A program made the translations under genes and the position numbers. The notes beneath the pieces were generated by a model. The model did no database searches and was not told the DNA's origin. It was given only the letters and a program-made list of their open reading frames with translations. 64,000 nucleotides of DNA from Merluccius polli (taxonomy: Eukaryota; Chordata; Actinopteri; Gadiformes; Merlucciidae). Positions 1-27,317 of this stretch are shown in pieces; the stretch's first letter is position 1, and each line of letters starts with the position of its first letter. The DNA is taken from NCBI GenBank assembly GCA_030340625.1, contig JAOPHQ010005712.1, forward strand, positions 165,960 through 229,959. The letters run 5' to 3'.

Positions 1-1160
1 GGTTACCGAGGATCAAAGTTGGTGAGGAAGGCGGGAAGTTATTCAATTGGTTTTAATTTTGTTTAGTACTGGTGAGAATAGATCTGATTGGTTTAGCCTC
101 TGAGTGAGGGATGGATTAGACAGTAGAGGATGGTGGGTGGGCGGGACACGTCCCTCTAGGAGGACAGGTAATGTGGACGGACAGAGTCTGATCACAGCCA
201 CTCCTCGCAATGAATACACCAGTAGAAGAGTTAACCCTGCTGAGGAGTGTGTGTGAATGTGTTAAGTAGGGCTGGGCAACATATCGATATTATATGGATA
301 TCGTGATATGAGACTAGATATCGTCTTAGATTTGAGAAATTGTAATATTGTGATATGGCATAAGTGTGTGTGTGTGTGTGTGTGTGTGCATGTGAATATA
401 TGTGGATGCCTAATGGTTAGTTGCAATAAAGAGCTTCACTTACGGTAAATGTCTGAAGACAAAGTGTAATTTGATGCCACAAAAATAACTACACCACAAC
501 TGTAATTACAGGATGGTGATTAGTCAATATGGCATTACCTCATTAGCAGAACCTCCGTCCACAGCATCGGAAGCACAGAAGACACTGGAGGGGGGAGAGA
601 GAGAGAGAGAGAGAGAGAGCAGGTGCTATAACATGGTCTGTTATTATAAATAATAATACATGAGTGACGGGTGGTGATACTTATTTCAGACTTGACCTCA
701 GCATGCAGCAGCTCAACGGAGTCACGCAGGGTCAAAGCTTTCACCGACGATCAGGAGTAGAGGACCAATCACCATGTCACAGTGTGTGTGTGTGCATGTG
801 CGTGTGCATTTGTGTGTGTGTGTGCTTGGCTGTGGAGCTGTAGCTGGGTGTGGTCCTATAGACAACCAGACCAGACCAGCTGCAGTCTGGCTGCAGCGGA
901 GCAGCAAGCATGGCTCTACTCCACTAGGTTCTTGTAGGTTACAAAACAAGCACACAATAACATTGACTGAATGCATTTCTTGTATGATAATGTTCATGAA
1001 AGAGAAATCATGAAATTCACATTTTAACATAAAATTCTTAATGACTAAATCTAAAGTAAATGTAGGTTATGTGTTTGTATGTCTAAAGGCATGTGTGGAG
1101 TGACGTGAAATCATTTTTTTGAATTAAAAAGCAGGAAGCATTCGCTTAAGTGAAAAAAAA
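1..1160. other. Left-edge gene-free stretch
   Basis: I see no convincing exon here. It contains short (GT)n/(GA)n tracts at about 363-388, 598-619 and 781-822, and a transposon-like scrap at 270-357. A minus-strand reading frame at 535-744 is partly made of GA-repeat translation and matches nothing I recognise. It lies beyond the likely rnf157 poly(A) site, so it is probably intergenic. Confidence 0.5.
270..357. repeat. Fragment of a fish dispersed repeat rich in ATATCG motifs
   Basis: The stretch begins with gggctgggcaacatatcg and continues with repeated ATATCG/GATATCGT words. This pattern is widespread in teleost genomes as a non-autonomous DNA-transposon-like repeat. Only one end is recognisable and it runs into a (GT)n tract. 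The family assignment is from memory. Confidence 0.5.
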
Positions 1161-1164
1161 CACG

Positions 1165-3606
1165 TTTATTGTTCTTTTGGACAATTTAAATGTCAACATT
1201 TTCAATCTTAAATTCTAGAAAAGTGGGCTGAGTAGGGATCCCTTCTTGTTCTTCTGGGTCAGAACCACTCTGAGTACTGATGCAGACACTCTGTGGCTTC
1301 ATTTTTGTGTCCTAACATCACTGTTGTGTAACGTGACACTACAGGCTACTCAGATATAGTGCAGTAGGCTACTCCAGCGTTTACCATTACAGAAGGATAT
1401 GAACATGTTTAATCTTGAAGATCCTATAGCATTATATATGCGGTTAACTAATAATGTAGTTCTATTAAGAAAATGTTGCAGACCGGCCTGGACTAACATG
1501 CAGACTTTACTTTACCGCCTCATGCACAGCAAAGTGTGTTGTCTAGGAAACTGCTCATAGTGCATTCAAGGTTGATATTTTCCCTTTGTAGTGTGTGTGT
1601 GTGTGTGCACGCACATGTGTGCGCGTGTGTCTGTGTCTGCGTCAGTGTAAACTATTACTAATTTTCACATATTAATAGTTCATGGCACACTCAACAACAC
1701 AGTGTTTCGCAACAAATAAAACACAGAACAGAGAACATCAAGAACAGGTGAGCTCTATACCCTAAAATTATACAAAATGAAATTAAAAAAAAAAAAATCA
1801 CAACAAAAAAGGGGCAAATAGGAAGAAACTATAAAAGAGAAGGTAAATACTGGGCAACCACAACATGGTCTTCAGACAATCTTTGTTCACAAACCTACAG
1901 TGTAGTAGACCTCATAAGTGACTGCCCACATACGGCATCAGAACCAAGCCTGCCTCACTTCCGCCTAGCAACAAGATTTGAACATTTTACATAGCATGGT
2001 TGTTAGCTTATTGTTTGCTAAATTCAGAATTCGACTTAAAGAAATGTCTTACAGAAACCCAAAAAGCAGCTTAATTAGAATGAGAATAAAAAACACTTTT
2101 TGCGAATGATAAATACTGACTGTTGTAGTGACAGACATGAGCATATGAACCATTTTCCCATAGATAATTTGCTGTGGAAAAGGAGGCGGAGCCATGTTGC
2201 CATCACTTACGAGATCTATGCGGGCTTGACGAATGTCCCTCTTAAAAAAAACAATGGCCCTCCACAAAATGAAAAGCTAAAGCACTGAACTAAACAAAAC
2301 CAAAAAAATATCTCATATTGAGTTTTTCCAAATACATGAAGGTTGTCAGTCAGTGCAAAATCTAGGTTTTCTAAAACAGCCTGTTTAGTATAGTTTTCAC
2401 CTGTAGATATATGATTCATCTGAGTTGTAAGACAAGAAACAACGCTGGAGGGATGCAGCTGAGGCATTGTGTTATTGCTCGGTGGCTGGCAGCTAACTGG
2501 CGACTAACACTGACATGCTAAAACCGTGTTTGAGGAGAAAAGCGTGACATTTTCTGAGGGGGGGGGGGGGGGGGGGGGTAGGATAAACTGAACAGCTTTG
2601 AGGATGCGGGTTAAAGGTCAAAGTTTGAAGTGCTATTCTAGTTTGAAAGAACGAAAAACTAAACACCAACACATGTTGCATACATTCCCCTTCTGAAAAG
2701 TGTTCATGTTTTGTTCAATATACATTCTATACTCCCTGTCTCCGTTGTGGTCCTCTTCTGTGTCGATTATTATGGTCTAGGTCCAACGCTTCCCGGGTCA
2801 TGGCCCCCATTTGGAGACAACTTGGTTCAATCGAATCACTACATCGCTGAATCGCATTCAGAGCAGGTGTCCATCCTTCATTATAGTCACTGTGCGTAAC
2901 GAAAAGTGACATCAGTAGAAGTAATTGAAGACCTAAGAAAGCTGCATGCAAAACCAGGACTGGACTTTCCCCACACACACACACACACACACACCCAGCT
3001 CCAGTCCGGTATTGTAAGGTAGTCCGGTGTAGCTGACTTTTTGTTGTCGTTGTTGTTGTTGATGTCGTTGTTGTTGTTGTTGTAGCGTGTGTGTTTAAGA
3101 ACACGTTTTTTTTATAAAGGAAGGAATCTTAACCTTAAATTTGATTGCCGATCACAGTAGCCCCTGTCTGTTGCGCTGGTCGTAGTAGTAGCAGTAGTAG
3201 TAGTGAGTGGCGGCGGAGAAAGCGGATGGCGAGGAAGGAGACGGGACCAATAGTGCCACAACACGCAGTCGTGTCAACGGAATATACAGATAAATAAATA
3301 CACATGGGTTTACACGGCGGTGGCGGAGGAAGAATCTGGGGACGGCAGTTATCGCAACACCCATAATGAACCACTTGTTGCCACGCACAGTGCACACTGA
3401 GAAGGTGATGTCACTTCCTCTCATTTTTTACCTCTCTGGACAGAAACAAGTTTGTTGGGATTTTTTTTCCCCCAAAGATGACAGTTTTGTCCCGGGCAGA
3501 GTGGAAGGGGTTTATGGAGAGCGGAAGCAGGGGGGGGGGCGGGGCGGGGTGATGAGTGCAGTATCCAGTGACACGGCAATTAGTCACGGTAATGATATGC
3601 CACTGG

Positions 3607-3648
<42 letters not shown>

Positions 3649-4897
3649 TATGTGTGTGTATGTGTGGGCGTGTGTGTCTGTATGTATGTGTGTTCTACAT
3701 AATAAGCGGCCCGCAGCGGGGGTGTTTAGGACCCTGGGCCTCCCTGGTCTCCGGACCGCCCGGCTCCTCCAGGTTGAGGTTGCCCGTTGTGGGGGGGAGG
3801 GGCTCCAATACAGGCCTGTAACCCCCCAGGTACGTTAGACCTGGGGGGGGGAAGAGAGAGAGAGCGAGAGAGAGAGAGATGTGTTGACAAGATGAAATAC
3901 GTGTGCACAACGACAGGCAGGTTCTCGCATTGCGTTGTACATTCACCACCATCTAGAGGGCGACAGCACATGAAACGCTCCCCTGCTCCCATCTACAAAC
4001 AGGGTTACATATCTCTAGTTCGACGTGACAAGGCCTGAAAAAGGATAAGGCCGGCATAATTCAGCATTTTTTTTTTACATGTTATTGATATCTCAAATTA
4101 TACGACCGAAAGCGGATGACCGGTACGGAGACCAGCTAGTCTTGCGTACCGTTGCCTTGGGTCATTTCATTGTGGATGTAGTGTAGGCAAGAGGGAGAAC
4201 TGAATTACCCCGGCTTTGTCCTTTAATGAAAAGTGAACAAAGAAGTGCAGAGGGGAAGTGTTTAGGAACACAACGGTAGAAATAGAGAACTACAGTTGTT
4301 GATTTTGGGGCTGCATGCATGTTAAAACCCCCCAGCCAACCAACATAACATGTCTGGTGCTGCTGAACGCCACTGAAGAGGTTTTTAATAGCAGTGTTTC
4401 TCTTCACATTGTTTTCGGCGTAGATTCATAAATCAATAGATGCATAAATACAAAATGTAAACGTGTTAAATGGGGTGGTGCACAAACTTTGCTTTGCTTC
4501 AATTCCAAGTTGTGTAACTGTGAGTTAGTATTGTGTCATATCGATAGCCTGATAAACCTGCAGCTGACCCAAACGTCTCTTGGATCAGGTTAAAGTTCAT
4601 GTGAGGCATTTGTGACATCAAAACAGTGCATTTAGGACAAGCAACAGATTGACTAGCAAATTATAATTGAACAAAGAATATGATGTGAAATTAGATTCAT
4701 TGTAAGGTTCAATGTGTTATATGCATTTTGTCTGGCTATTAAATTCAACTCAATGCATTGTTAAAGTTACAGAATCATAGACAGAAAGCCAGTAATAAGG
4801 GTTAGCCAATGAGAGGTGATGAAGGGTGTGAGATAGAGCAAGCCAGAGCACAATATGATCCTATCGTCTGTTCTAGTGTCTAAGCATTACTCCATAC
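1165..4897 (-). other. rnf157: Probable long 3' UTR of rnf157
   Basis: After the inferred rnf157 stop codon (4898-4900) no further coding exon is visible on the minus strand. The first clear poly(A) signal in that orientation is AATAAA, read as tttatt at 1165-1170. The stretch is rich in low-complexity sequence: a G run at 2559-2578, (CA)n near 2974-2993, (GT)n at 3608-3645 and GA tracts at 3855-3880. A 3.7-kb UTR is plausible for this gene but is inferred only from the signal and the absence of exons. Confidence 0.45.
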
Positions 4898-21101
<16,204 letters not shown>

Positions 21102-21461
21102 TTTTTCTCCAGGTCGAGGTGATGAACGGCGAAGCGCCTTTAACCGTAAAAAAAAAAAAAAATGACGCGTCGCAGGACGGAGCGGAGCGGCGGCTCTGGG
21201 GCGGGCGGCTATAACGTAATCCGGTCCGCGCCGCTGTTTTCCATGTTCAGCCCCTATAGTCCTCGTCCGGAGGCCAGGGGGGCTTCCCGGTGTTGTGCCC
21301 CCGGTTTTTATTGTTGTGTTGTTTGTTTGTAGCGGGCTGCGGCGGCGGCGTCTCCCTCCGACGGCGCGCGAGTTTCCGCGAGCTCCCCCTTTAACACCGG
21401 AGCGCTGCTATTGTGCGACGGTACCGCATCTTCGTGTGTGTGTGTGTGTGTGTGTGTATGT

Positions 21462-21503
<42 letters not shown>
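21102..21503 (-). promoter_or_regulatory. rnf157: rnf157 promoter and 5' UTR region with a 42-base G run
   Basis: The sequence upstream of the rnf157 start codon is GC- and CpG-rich (for example gcggcggctctggggcgggcgg near 21190 and ggcggcggcgtctccctccgacggcgcgcg near 21340), as expected of a CpG-island promoter. A (GT)n tract followed by 42 consecutive G at 21462-21503 lies about 360 bp upstream of the start codon. No TATA box was identified, so the transcription start is not placed. Confidence 0.55.
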
Positions 21504-21507
<4 letters not shown>

Positions 21508-22267
21508 AAGACCCGAGGAAAAAAAGAAAAAAAAACGAGTTTTCTTTTTTTTTTTTGGAGAGGGGGTTTTTTTTTGTTGTGCTATGCTATGTGATACAAA
21601 ATCGCGACGGAGTCAGCTTATATCTTATTATTCCCCCCCCACACCCCTCCACCACCACCACCACCCTGTTTAAATCCACTGCTGAGGGATTTGGACCGAG
21701 CTGCTGCTGGTCTCTCTGTCTGGTCTCTCTCGTCCTGTCAGATACCGCGTCTCCTCCTGCTGCTGCTGCTGCTGGCCGCGGTGACGTCATGGGACTAATC
21801 CAGGACCGTGGTTTTGGCGCAGTCCAATCCAGTAGCTCCCACCACCACTACGCCTCCTCTCTGGTCCGCTGGACCTGGACCGGCCTACGCCAAATGGTCG
21901 GCACTGACACTGCACTGCAGTGTAGTGTAACGACCAAATGACTTGGGGAAAAATGCGTGTACGCACGCGTAATCAATGTCCAACCACATTGTTTGCTCAT
22001 TCACATTTTTAAGTAGCCTATACATAGGCCTATTTGGCAACAAGCATCTTATAAACATAATATGTACAAGGACATGGATATAGCCCCCCTTTAATATTGT
22101 ACAGTACAGTAGTGCAATGTGCTAAATAAAGTCACACACACATATAGCATTGTACCAGAATACATTTTATTATGAATCCACCATGGACTATAAATAGTAA
22201 ACAGCTTGGTCTGCTATACTACTCCAGGCCAGACGATGGCGACACGTTTTGGACACCGAGAGCATGA

Positions 22268-22271
22268 GAGG

Positions 22272-22330
<59 letters not shown>
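22268..22330. repeat. (AT)n microsatellite followed by a short (AC)n
   Basis: About 26 AT units run directly into acacacacac in the spacer between rnf157 and srsf2. Confidence 0.95.
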
Positions 22331-22381
22331 CACACACACAGTACAAAAGGCACAGTAGGAAGATTTACAGATATCATTCAA

Positions 22382-22544
22382 GTGGAAGTAGACAATTTAT
22401 TAGCTTTAACTTATAATCATGAAGTAAATGTTGATTGCACTACATGTGTAACGGCTATATAATATTGATATGCATCCTCTGGACTGTGCAATCAACATTT
22501 ACTTAATAATTATAGGTTCATGCAAAATAGTTGTCTACTTTCAC
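22382..22544. repeat. Foldback element: two 59-nt imperfect inverted arms
   Basis: The left arm is 22382-22440 and ends aagtaaatgttgattgcac. The right arm is 22486-22544, starts gtgcaatcaacatttactt and is its approximate reverse complement along the whole length. The loop is about 45 bases. It has no coding content and sits between the rnf157 promoter and srsf2. It resembles a MITE-type foldback; no terminal family motif was recognised. Confidence 0.75.
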
Positions 22545-22617
22545 ATAAACCCAACCAAACAATATAGATTATTTTCCCTATAAGGTCTATGAGGAAAGTC
22601 AGTGGAGAAAACGTATT

Positions 22618-22690
22618 TAGATTAAGATTAAGATTTACTTTATTAATCCCACATTGGGGAAATTCTTTTATCACTCAACTTCTTCTTTTT
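22618..22690. repeat. Fragment of a fish dispersed repeat
   Basis: It contains ttactttattaatcccaca followed by ttggggaaattc, a block found at the 3' ends of many teleost LINE-like repeats. Only a fragment is present. A weaker relative, aatttccccttgggataaa, is seen in mxra7 intron 1 near 27811-27829. Confidence 0.5.
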
Positions 22691-22824
22691 TTTACACACA
22701 CAGGCCTTAAATACATGCAACACACAAATACAGACATGCCTATAGACATGCAAGGAGAATGAACACATGATGATGTATGAACACATAAGCACTTTTTATT
22801 AAGGAGCCTGGTTTAATTGACAAT

Positions 22825-22838
<14 letters not shown>

Positions 22839-22915
<77 letters not shown>
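22839..22915. repeat. (GA)n microsatellite of about 38 units
   Basis: Uninterrupted GA dinucleotides about 300 bp upstream of the srsf2 start codon, preceded by a short (TA)n. GA tracts can influence chromatin, but no role is shown here. Confidence 0.95.
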
Positions 22916-22917
<2 letters not shown>

Positions 22918-23228
22918 ATGAGCCACCCTCCCGTCCAGCTGGTGGCAGTACTGCGCCGATAAGACAGGTGTCGCCCTCCAATAAAAAGGCCGGAAGAAGA
23001 AAGAGGAAGAAGAAGAAAGAAGAAGAGGGGACGAAGCAGCCCTTTCTGCCGCCATTTCACGGGAAAGAAGCGCGGGCAGCAGCAGCAGCTCGCCCGGGGA
23101 AACGAAACATCAGAAGAAAGAACACTGAATTAGTTTAAACTAAAAGTGAGTATTTCACTTTACGTTTACGGTACAGCCGCACACCCTCAATTCGGCAAAT
23201 TTGAAAGCGGGGGAAACAAAAAAAGAAA

Positions 23229-24090
23229 ATGAGCTACGGAAGGCCTCCGCCCGACGTGGAGGGGATGACCTCCCTGAAAGTGGACAACCTGACGTACCGC
23301 ACGTCGCCGGAGACGCTGCGGCGCGTCTTCGAGAAGTACGGCCGCGTGGGCGACGTGTACATCCCGCGGGACCGCTACACCAAGGAGAGCCGCGGCTTCG
23401 CCTTCGTCCGCTTCCACGACAACCGCGACGCGGAGGACGCAATGGACGCCATGGACGGCGCGCTGCTGGACGGCCGCGAGCTGCGCGTGCAGATGGCGCG
23501 CTACGGCCGCCCGCCGGACTCTCACTACGGCCGCAGAGGCGGCGGCGGCCCGCCCCGCAGACACGGCGGCTCCGGTAGAAGAAGCAGGAGGTAAAAATAT
23601 TTATTATTATCATTATTTTTTTTAATACAAACTACCAGATTCAATGCTAAAATAAGCTGGGAGATTCATATCGATGTGTACCACGTGGGTCAGGAGGCGC
23701 GCGCAGCACATACGGGTATCGCAGACATGCGTACTGCGACTGCTGCTGCTGCTGTTGTTGTTGTTGTTGTCCGCTTTCAACTGGACCATGTCTCCTCTTG
23801 TGACCAGCCGCTCGGGGAGCCCGCGACGCCGCAGACGCAGCCGGTCCAGGAGCCGGAGCCGGTCCCGCAGCCGCTCCCGCTACAGCCGCTCAAGGTCCCG
23901 CTCCTACTCCAGGTCCCGGTCCAAGTCCAGAAGCCAGAGGCGGAGCAAGTCCAAGTCGCCCTCCAGGCCGCGGTCCCGCTCAAAGTCCAAGTCCAGGAGT
24001 CGAACCCCGCCGTCCAACGCGGGGTCCAAGTCACGGTCCAGGTCCAAGAGCAGGCCCAAATCCCCAGAGGACAATGGCACAGAGTCTTAA
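23229..24090 (+). CDS. srsf2: SRSF2 (SC35) serine/arginine-rich splicing factor
   Basis: This nuclear splicing factor binds exonic enhancers through an RRM and recruits spliceosome components through its RS domain. Two coding exons, 23229-23590 and 23808-24090 (AGGAG|gtaaaa, tgaccag|CCGC), give 214 residues (human 221). The RRM spans about residues 14-92, with RNP2 LKVDNL and RNP1 RGFAFVRF. The hinge RYGRPPDSHYGRR includes the proline homologous to human Pro95. The C-terminus is dense in RS/SR dipeptides and ends KSPEDNGTES. The start codon is the conserved MSYGRPPPDVEGM. The exon-intron structure with one short coding intron matches vertebrate SRSF2. The upstream 5' UTR near 23045-23060 has a YY1-like gccgccatttc. 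In human the neighbours are MFSD11, JMJD6 and METTL23; none of these is seen here. Confidence 0.97.
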
Positions 24091-25354
24091 ACCCAGACCC
24101 CCCCCCCCCGGAAACCAGACGGTAGGGACACTGGGTTTTTCAAGTTGTATGTAGGACGTCTGCTTCTTAAGAGCACCCATTCATAACGTTAACAAAGATG
24201 CCAAGAATGCAGCGTCATGCCTATTAAGCTGTTTTATCAGCAAGAACGTGGTCGCCCGTTCTGCATGTGCTTCAGGGGTTGTGTTCAACCACTGTAAAGC
24301 ACATGCAATTAGTGCACTGCGTACATTTTTTGTTTAAAGAAATGGGACCAGTACATTAATACGTGTGGACACAGGCACTTCTGTGAATGTAAGGGCTGTA
24401 AGGGCGTGCTTTAACCAAAAACGTTCACCTAAATGTGGAATTCTTTCCTCCAAGCTGCGGTGTCCTGTTTGCAAAGAGGAGTTGGGGGTGTGGCAGTGTG
24501 AGAGCAGTTAGTGTGTGACCCCGCCGCGTGTGACCTGCGTGGTCGCTGCCGAGGGTGCCGCAGGCAGTTGCAGTAAAGGAGCAGGTCACCATGGCAACGG
24601 TGGCCGCTAAAACGGGAGCCGGTCGCCATGGCGGCTGGTCAGTTGGTGTGTGAGGTGATGGTGGCGAGGTGCGTGCGCGGGACCACAGGCAGATGTACAG
24701 GGCAGCTGTACCTGCGGCTGTGGTTGTGCTTGCAGAAGGGAGCGGAGTCCCCAAGGTTTGTTTTATCTAAATAACGCCCCCGTGTGTGAGCCCTAGTGCC
24801 CCTTTTCAAGAGGTAGGGTTTTTGAGAAGGGGCGGCCTGAGGAAGGTGTACAGAAATGCTAATGTTACTTAGTGCAGTTGGCATTTCTAGAATTGTTTTT
24901 GAAAAGGCCCCACCAAACCTTGGACACATGTCCAACTCTATCTACGGGTGTGAACTAATATGATCAAACCTATATAATCAAAATAATTAGACTAGCTGAG
25001 CAAGTAGCAGTCAGTCAGATGTTTTTCATCATTATTAATCCTGTCCATTCATTTTCAGATTTTGGATTGGCCGAAGTTGTGCCGAACACCAGGAGCCGAT
25101 ACTGAGCAACTGGACTCCACTGTTCACCCACTGATTCCAGACCAAAAGGTCATTGGTCTAAACCCAAATGTTAATGAGTTTCATTTCCGTCACCATGTTC
25201 AAACTGTGTTGTTGTTGTTTGCTATGTGCTAACTGTTTATGGGTGAGCGATTTAAGATTTGTTTGGTGAGGCTGTTCTCCCTTTTTTACTCTTTAAGTCA
25301 GGGGTTCTCAACCTTTTTCACGCTGGCCCCCCCCCAAAACTGGTTCATTGCAGT

Positions 25355-25387
<33 letters not shown>

Positions 25388-26860
25388 GGTGCGCGCAATA
25401 GAGCGTAACAGTGACCGCCCCCTTTTTAACAGCTCCGGTGCCGGAAGTAAATTTCCCATGCATTTATCTCGTCCACTTTTCGTAGAATCCTTATAAAAAG
25501 AGTATTAAGCCTTTAACCAAGCCAATTATGTTTGATTCGGGATGAGTAGTTCCTCACTCGGTCAACAAAATAATGTACACAGTCTTGTACCTTTTGCCTT
25601 TTCTTCCGTTTTCCAAATTATTTTTATGCTCGAATCGAACATAATATGGTCACGACTACCATAACGAATGATTGGCTTGGTTAAAGGCTTAATACTCTTT
25701 TTATAAGGATTCTACGAAAAGTGGACGAGATAAATGCATGGGAAATTTACTTCCGGCACAGGAGCTGTTAAAAAAGGGGCGGTCACTGTTACGCTCTATA
25801 GTAACACACCGCGGACCTACGGGAAGGGGGGGGGCGCGGTGTGTGTTACTACTGCGCTCTCAAAAAGGAGGACAAATGCGCGTCCGGCTTGATGCTGCGC
25901 CGGACCGGGCTTTGAAAAACCCGACAGTCCGGCCTAAAGCCGGACGAGTATTTGTCCTCCTTTTTGAACACTCGCCCCCGCCCCAGGGGGGCCCGCCCCA
26001 CCGGTTGAGAACCACTGCTTTAAGTAATAGTGATTGCATTTGTATTGCTTGCTCCCTTTTTTTTCTTTCTCCCTGCATTGCAGCTTTTATTTTATTCCAT
26101 GGTTTTGAGACCCTTTTTCCAGATGGATGTTCAAGTTTGTTCATTTTTCAAGTTCAGGTAGAAAAGGAATGACCGTCAATCGGCACCATACCAACTATGT
26201 AAATCCCCCTGGTCTCATTGATTATGCTATATTGTACAAAGCCGAGTCAAACCCTCGTATACAGGTCACTCATTCACTTGGGATCTTTGTGTTTGCTACT
26301 CCAGCACATCCATTTATTTTATTTTTTTGTTCGCTATATCGATAGCATTCCTGTGACTCTAACACTCTCTCCTGTGTATCTTTTGTGCACTAGGCGCAGT
26401 TGTGTAGCAGTTGAGTAATGCTGGTTAGCTGTTAAGAGGTGGTGCGGTGCAGTGCGGTGGTTTGCTGGTTGCGGTGCTGGGCGCCCGGGTCCCGTTCCGG
26501 GGCTCCACCCTCCGCTGCCGTTTGCCGGTTTGTAAGATCACAGGTGTGGCAGATTGTGTACCCCCAACACCCCCCCCCCCCCCCCCCCCAACTCTCTCTC
26601 TCTCTCTCATATGTGACTTCTCGTCCCATCTCTCCCATGTGTACACTTTCTCGTCCTCCCCCCTGCCCCCCTCCTCCCTTCTGCTGAGCTGTTTTTTTTT
26701 CCCTCCCCTAAAGGTAGATGTTGGAATCTCGATTGACTCTAGTGAAGCGTAAAGGGCAGTCGAAGCTGCGCTTTTGAGTATGTGTTGCATTACTTTTGTG
26801 AAACTCAAATGTGTTGTAATTGCTTCTGCTGAATGACAATAAAATATTTGATATTCAAGT
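24091..26860 (+). other. srsf2: srsf2 3' region: UTR and probable alternatively spliced non-coding exons
   Basis: After the stop codon the first convincing poly(A) signal is aataaa at 26838-26843. Several good splice sites lie between: acceptor-like cattttcag at about 25059, ccctgcattgcag at about 26083 and tgtgcactag at about 26394, and donor-like caagttcag|gta at about 26158. SRSF2 in mammals autoregulates by splicing introns in its 3' UTR so that transcripts undergo nonsense-mediated decay. The layout here is compatible with that, but no exon was proven. A hAT-type element interrupts the region. Confidence 0.6.
25299..26017. mobile_element. hAT-type non-autonomous foldback transposon (719 bp) with 8-bp target-site duplication
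   Basis: The terminal inverted repeats are caggggttctcaacc and ggttgagaaccactg, typical of Charlie-like hAT elements. Both ends are flanked by the identical 8-mer ctttaagt (25291-25298 and 26018-26025), the length hAT transposases generate. Inside is a long inverted repeat: about 25397-25530 is mirrored by about 25667-25800, including aaaagtggacgagataaatg. A second, smaller inverted repeat lies at about 25863-25968, with ends aaaaaggaggacaaat and tttgtcctcctttttg. A G run of 31 bases occupies 25356-25386. No transposase is encoded. It is inserted in the srsf2 3' region. Confidence 0.93.
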
Positions 26861-27317
26861 GAATCGTTTCTCTGAATGGTGTCAAGACTCAAGGTTCACA
26901 AGGTTCTCCATTTTGTAAGTCCATATTGTACGACAGGCCACAGTAAAACAGACTGCAGGGCCCTGTGTCCACCTAAACCCCGGATTTACTTCATGGGTTT
27001 TGCGAGGTCCTTATCTCCTTGTTTGCTCCACTATCCCCTGATGAGATTACCTGCAAAGCAGCGAGCAACGTGACATCGGTTACACCTGAGGTGGAGCGGT
27101 GACGTCATCCGGCTCGGGAGTGGGCGTGGCAAAAGGATGTGACGTATGTGTCTGGCTTTTGACCATGAGAAAAATGACCGTCTGGGAGTGCGGTGACGGG
27201 GATTTTTGCGTTCGCTGAAACAAAGAAAGCGACGTACAAAAAAACTAACTTTAGGTGGAGATTAACCACTCCAAGCAGCAGTAGTTAAGGATATATTGCG
27301 TACGCCGCTTGCGAACG

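Noticed and set aside
535..744. 69-codon minus-strand frame starting MKALTLRDSVELLHAEVK
   Set aside because: The first third looks protein-like, but the rest is GA-repeat translation. No flanking exon or family match was found, so it was not called a gene.
23155..23613. Antisense and shifted reading frames over srsf2 exon 1
   Set aside because: GC-rich coding sequence leaves other frames open. The sense frame encodes a complete, conserved RRM.
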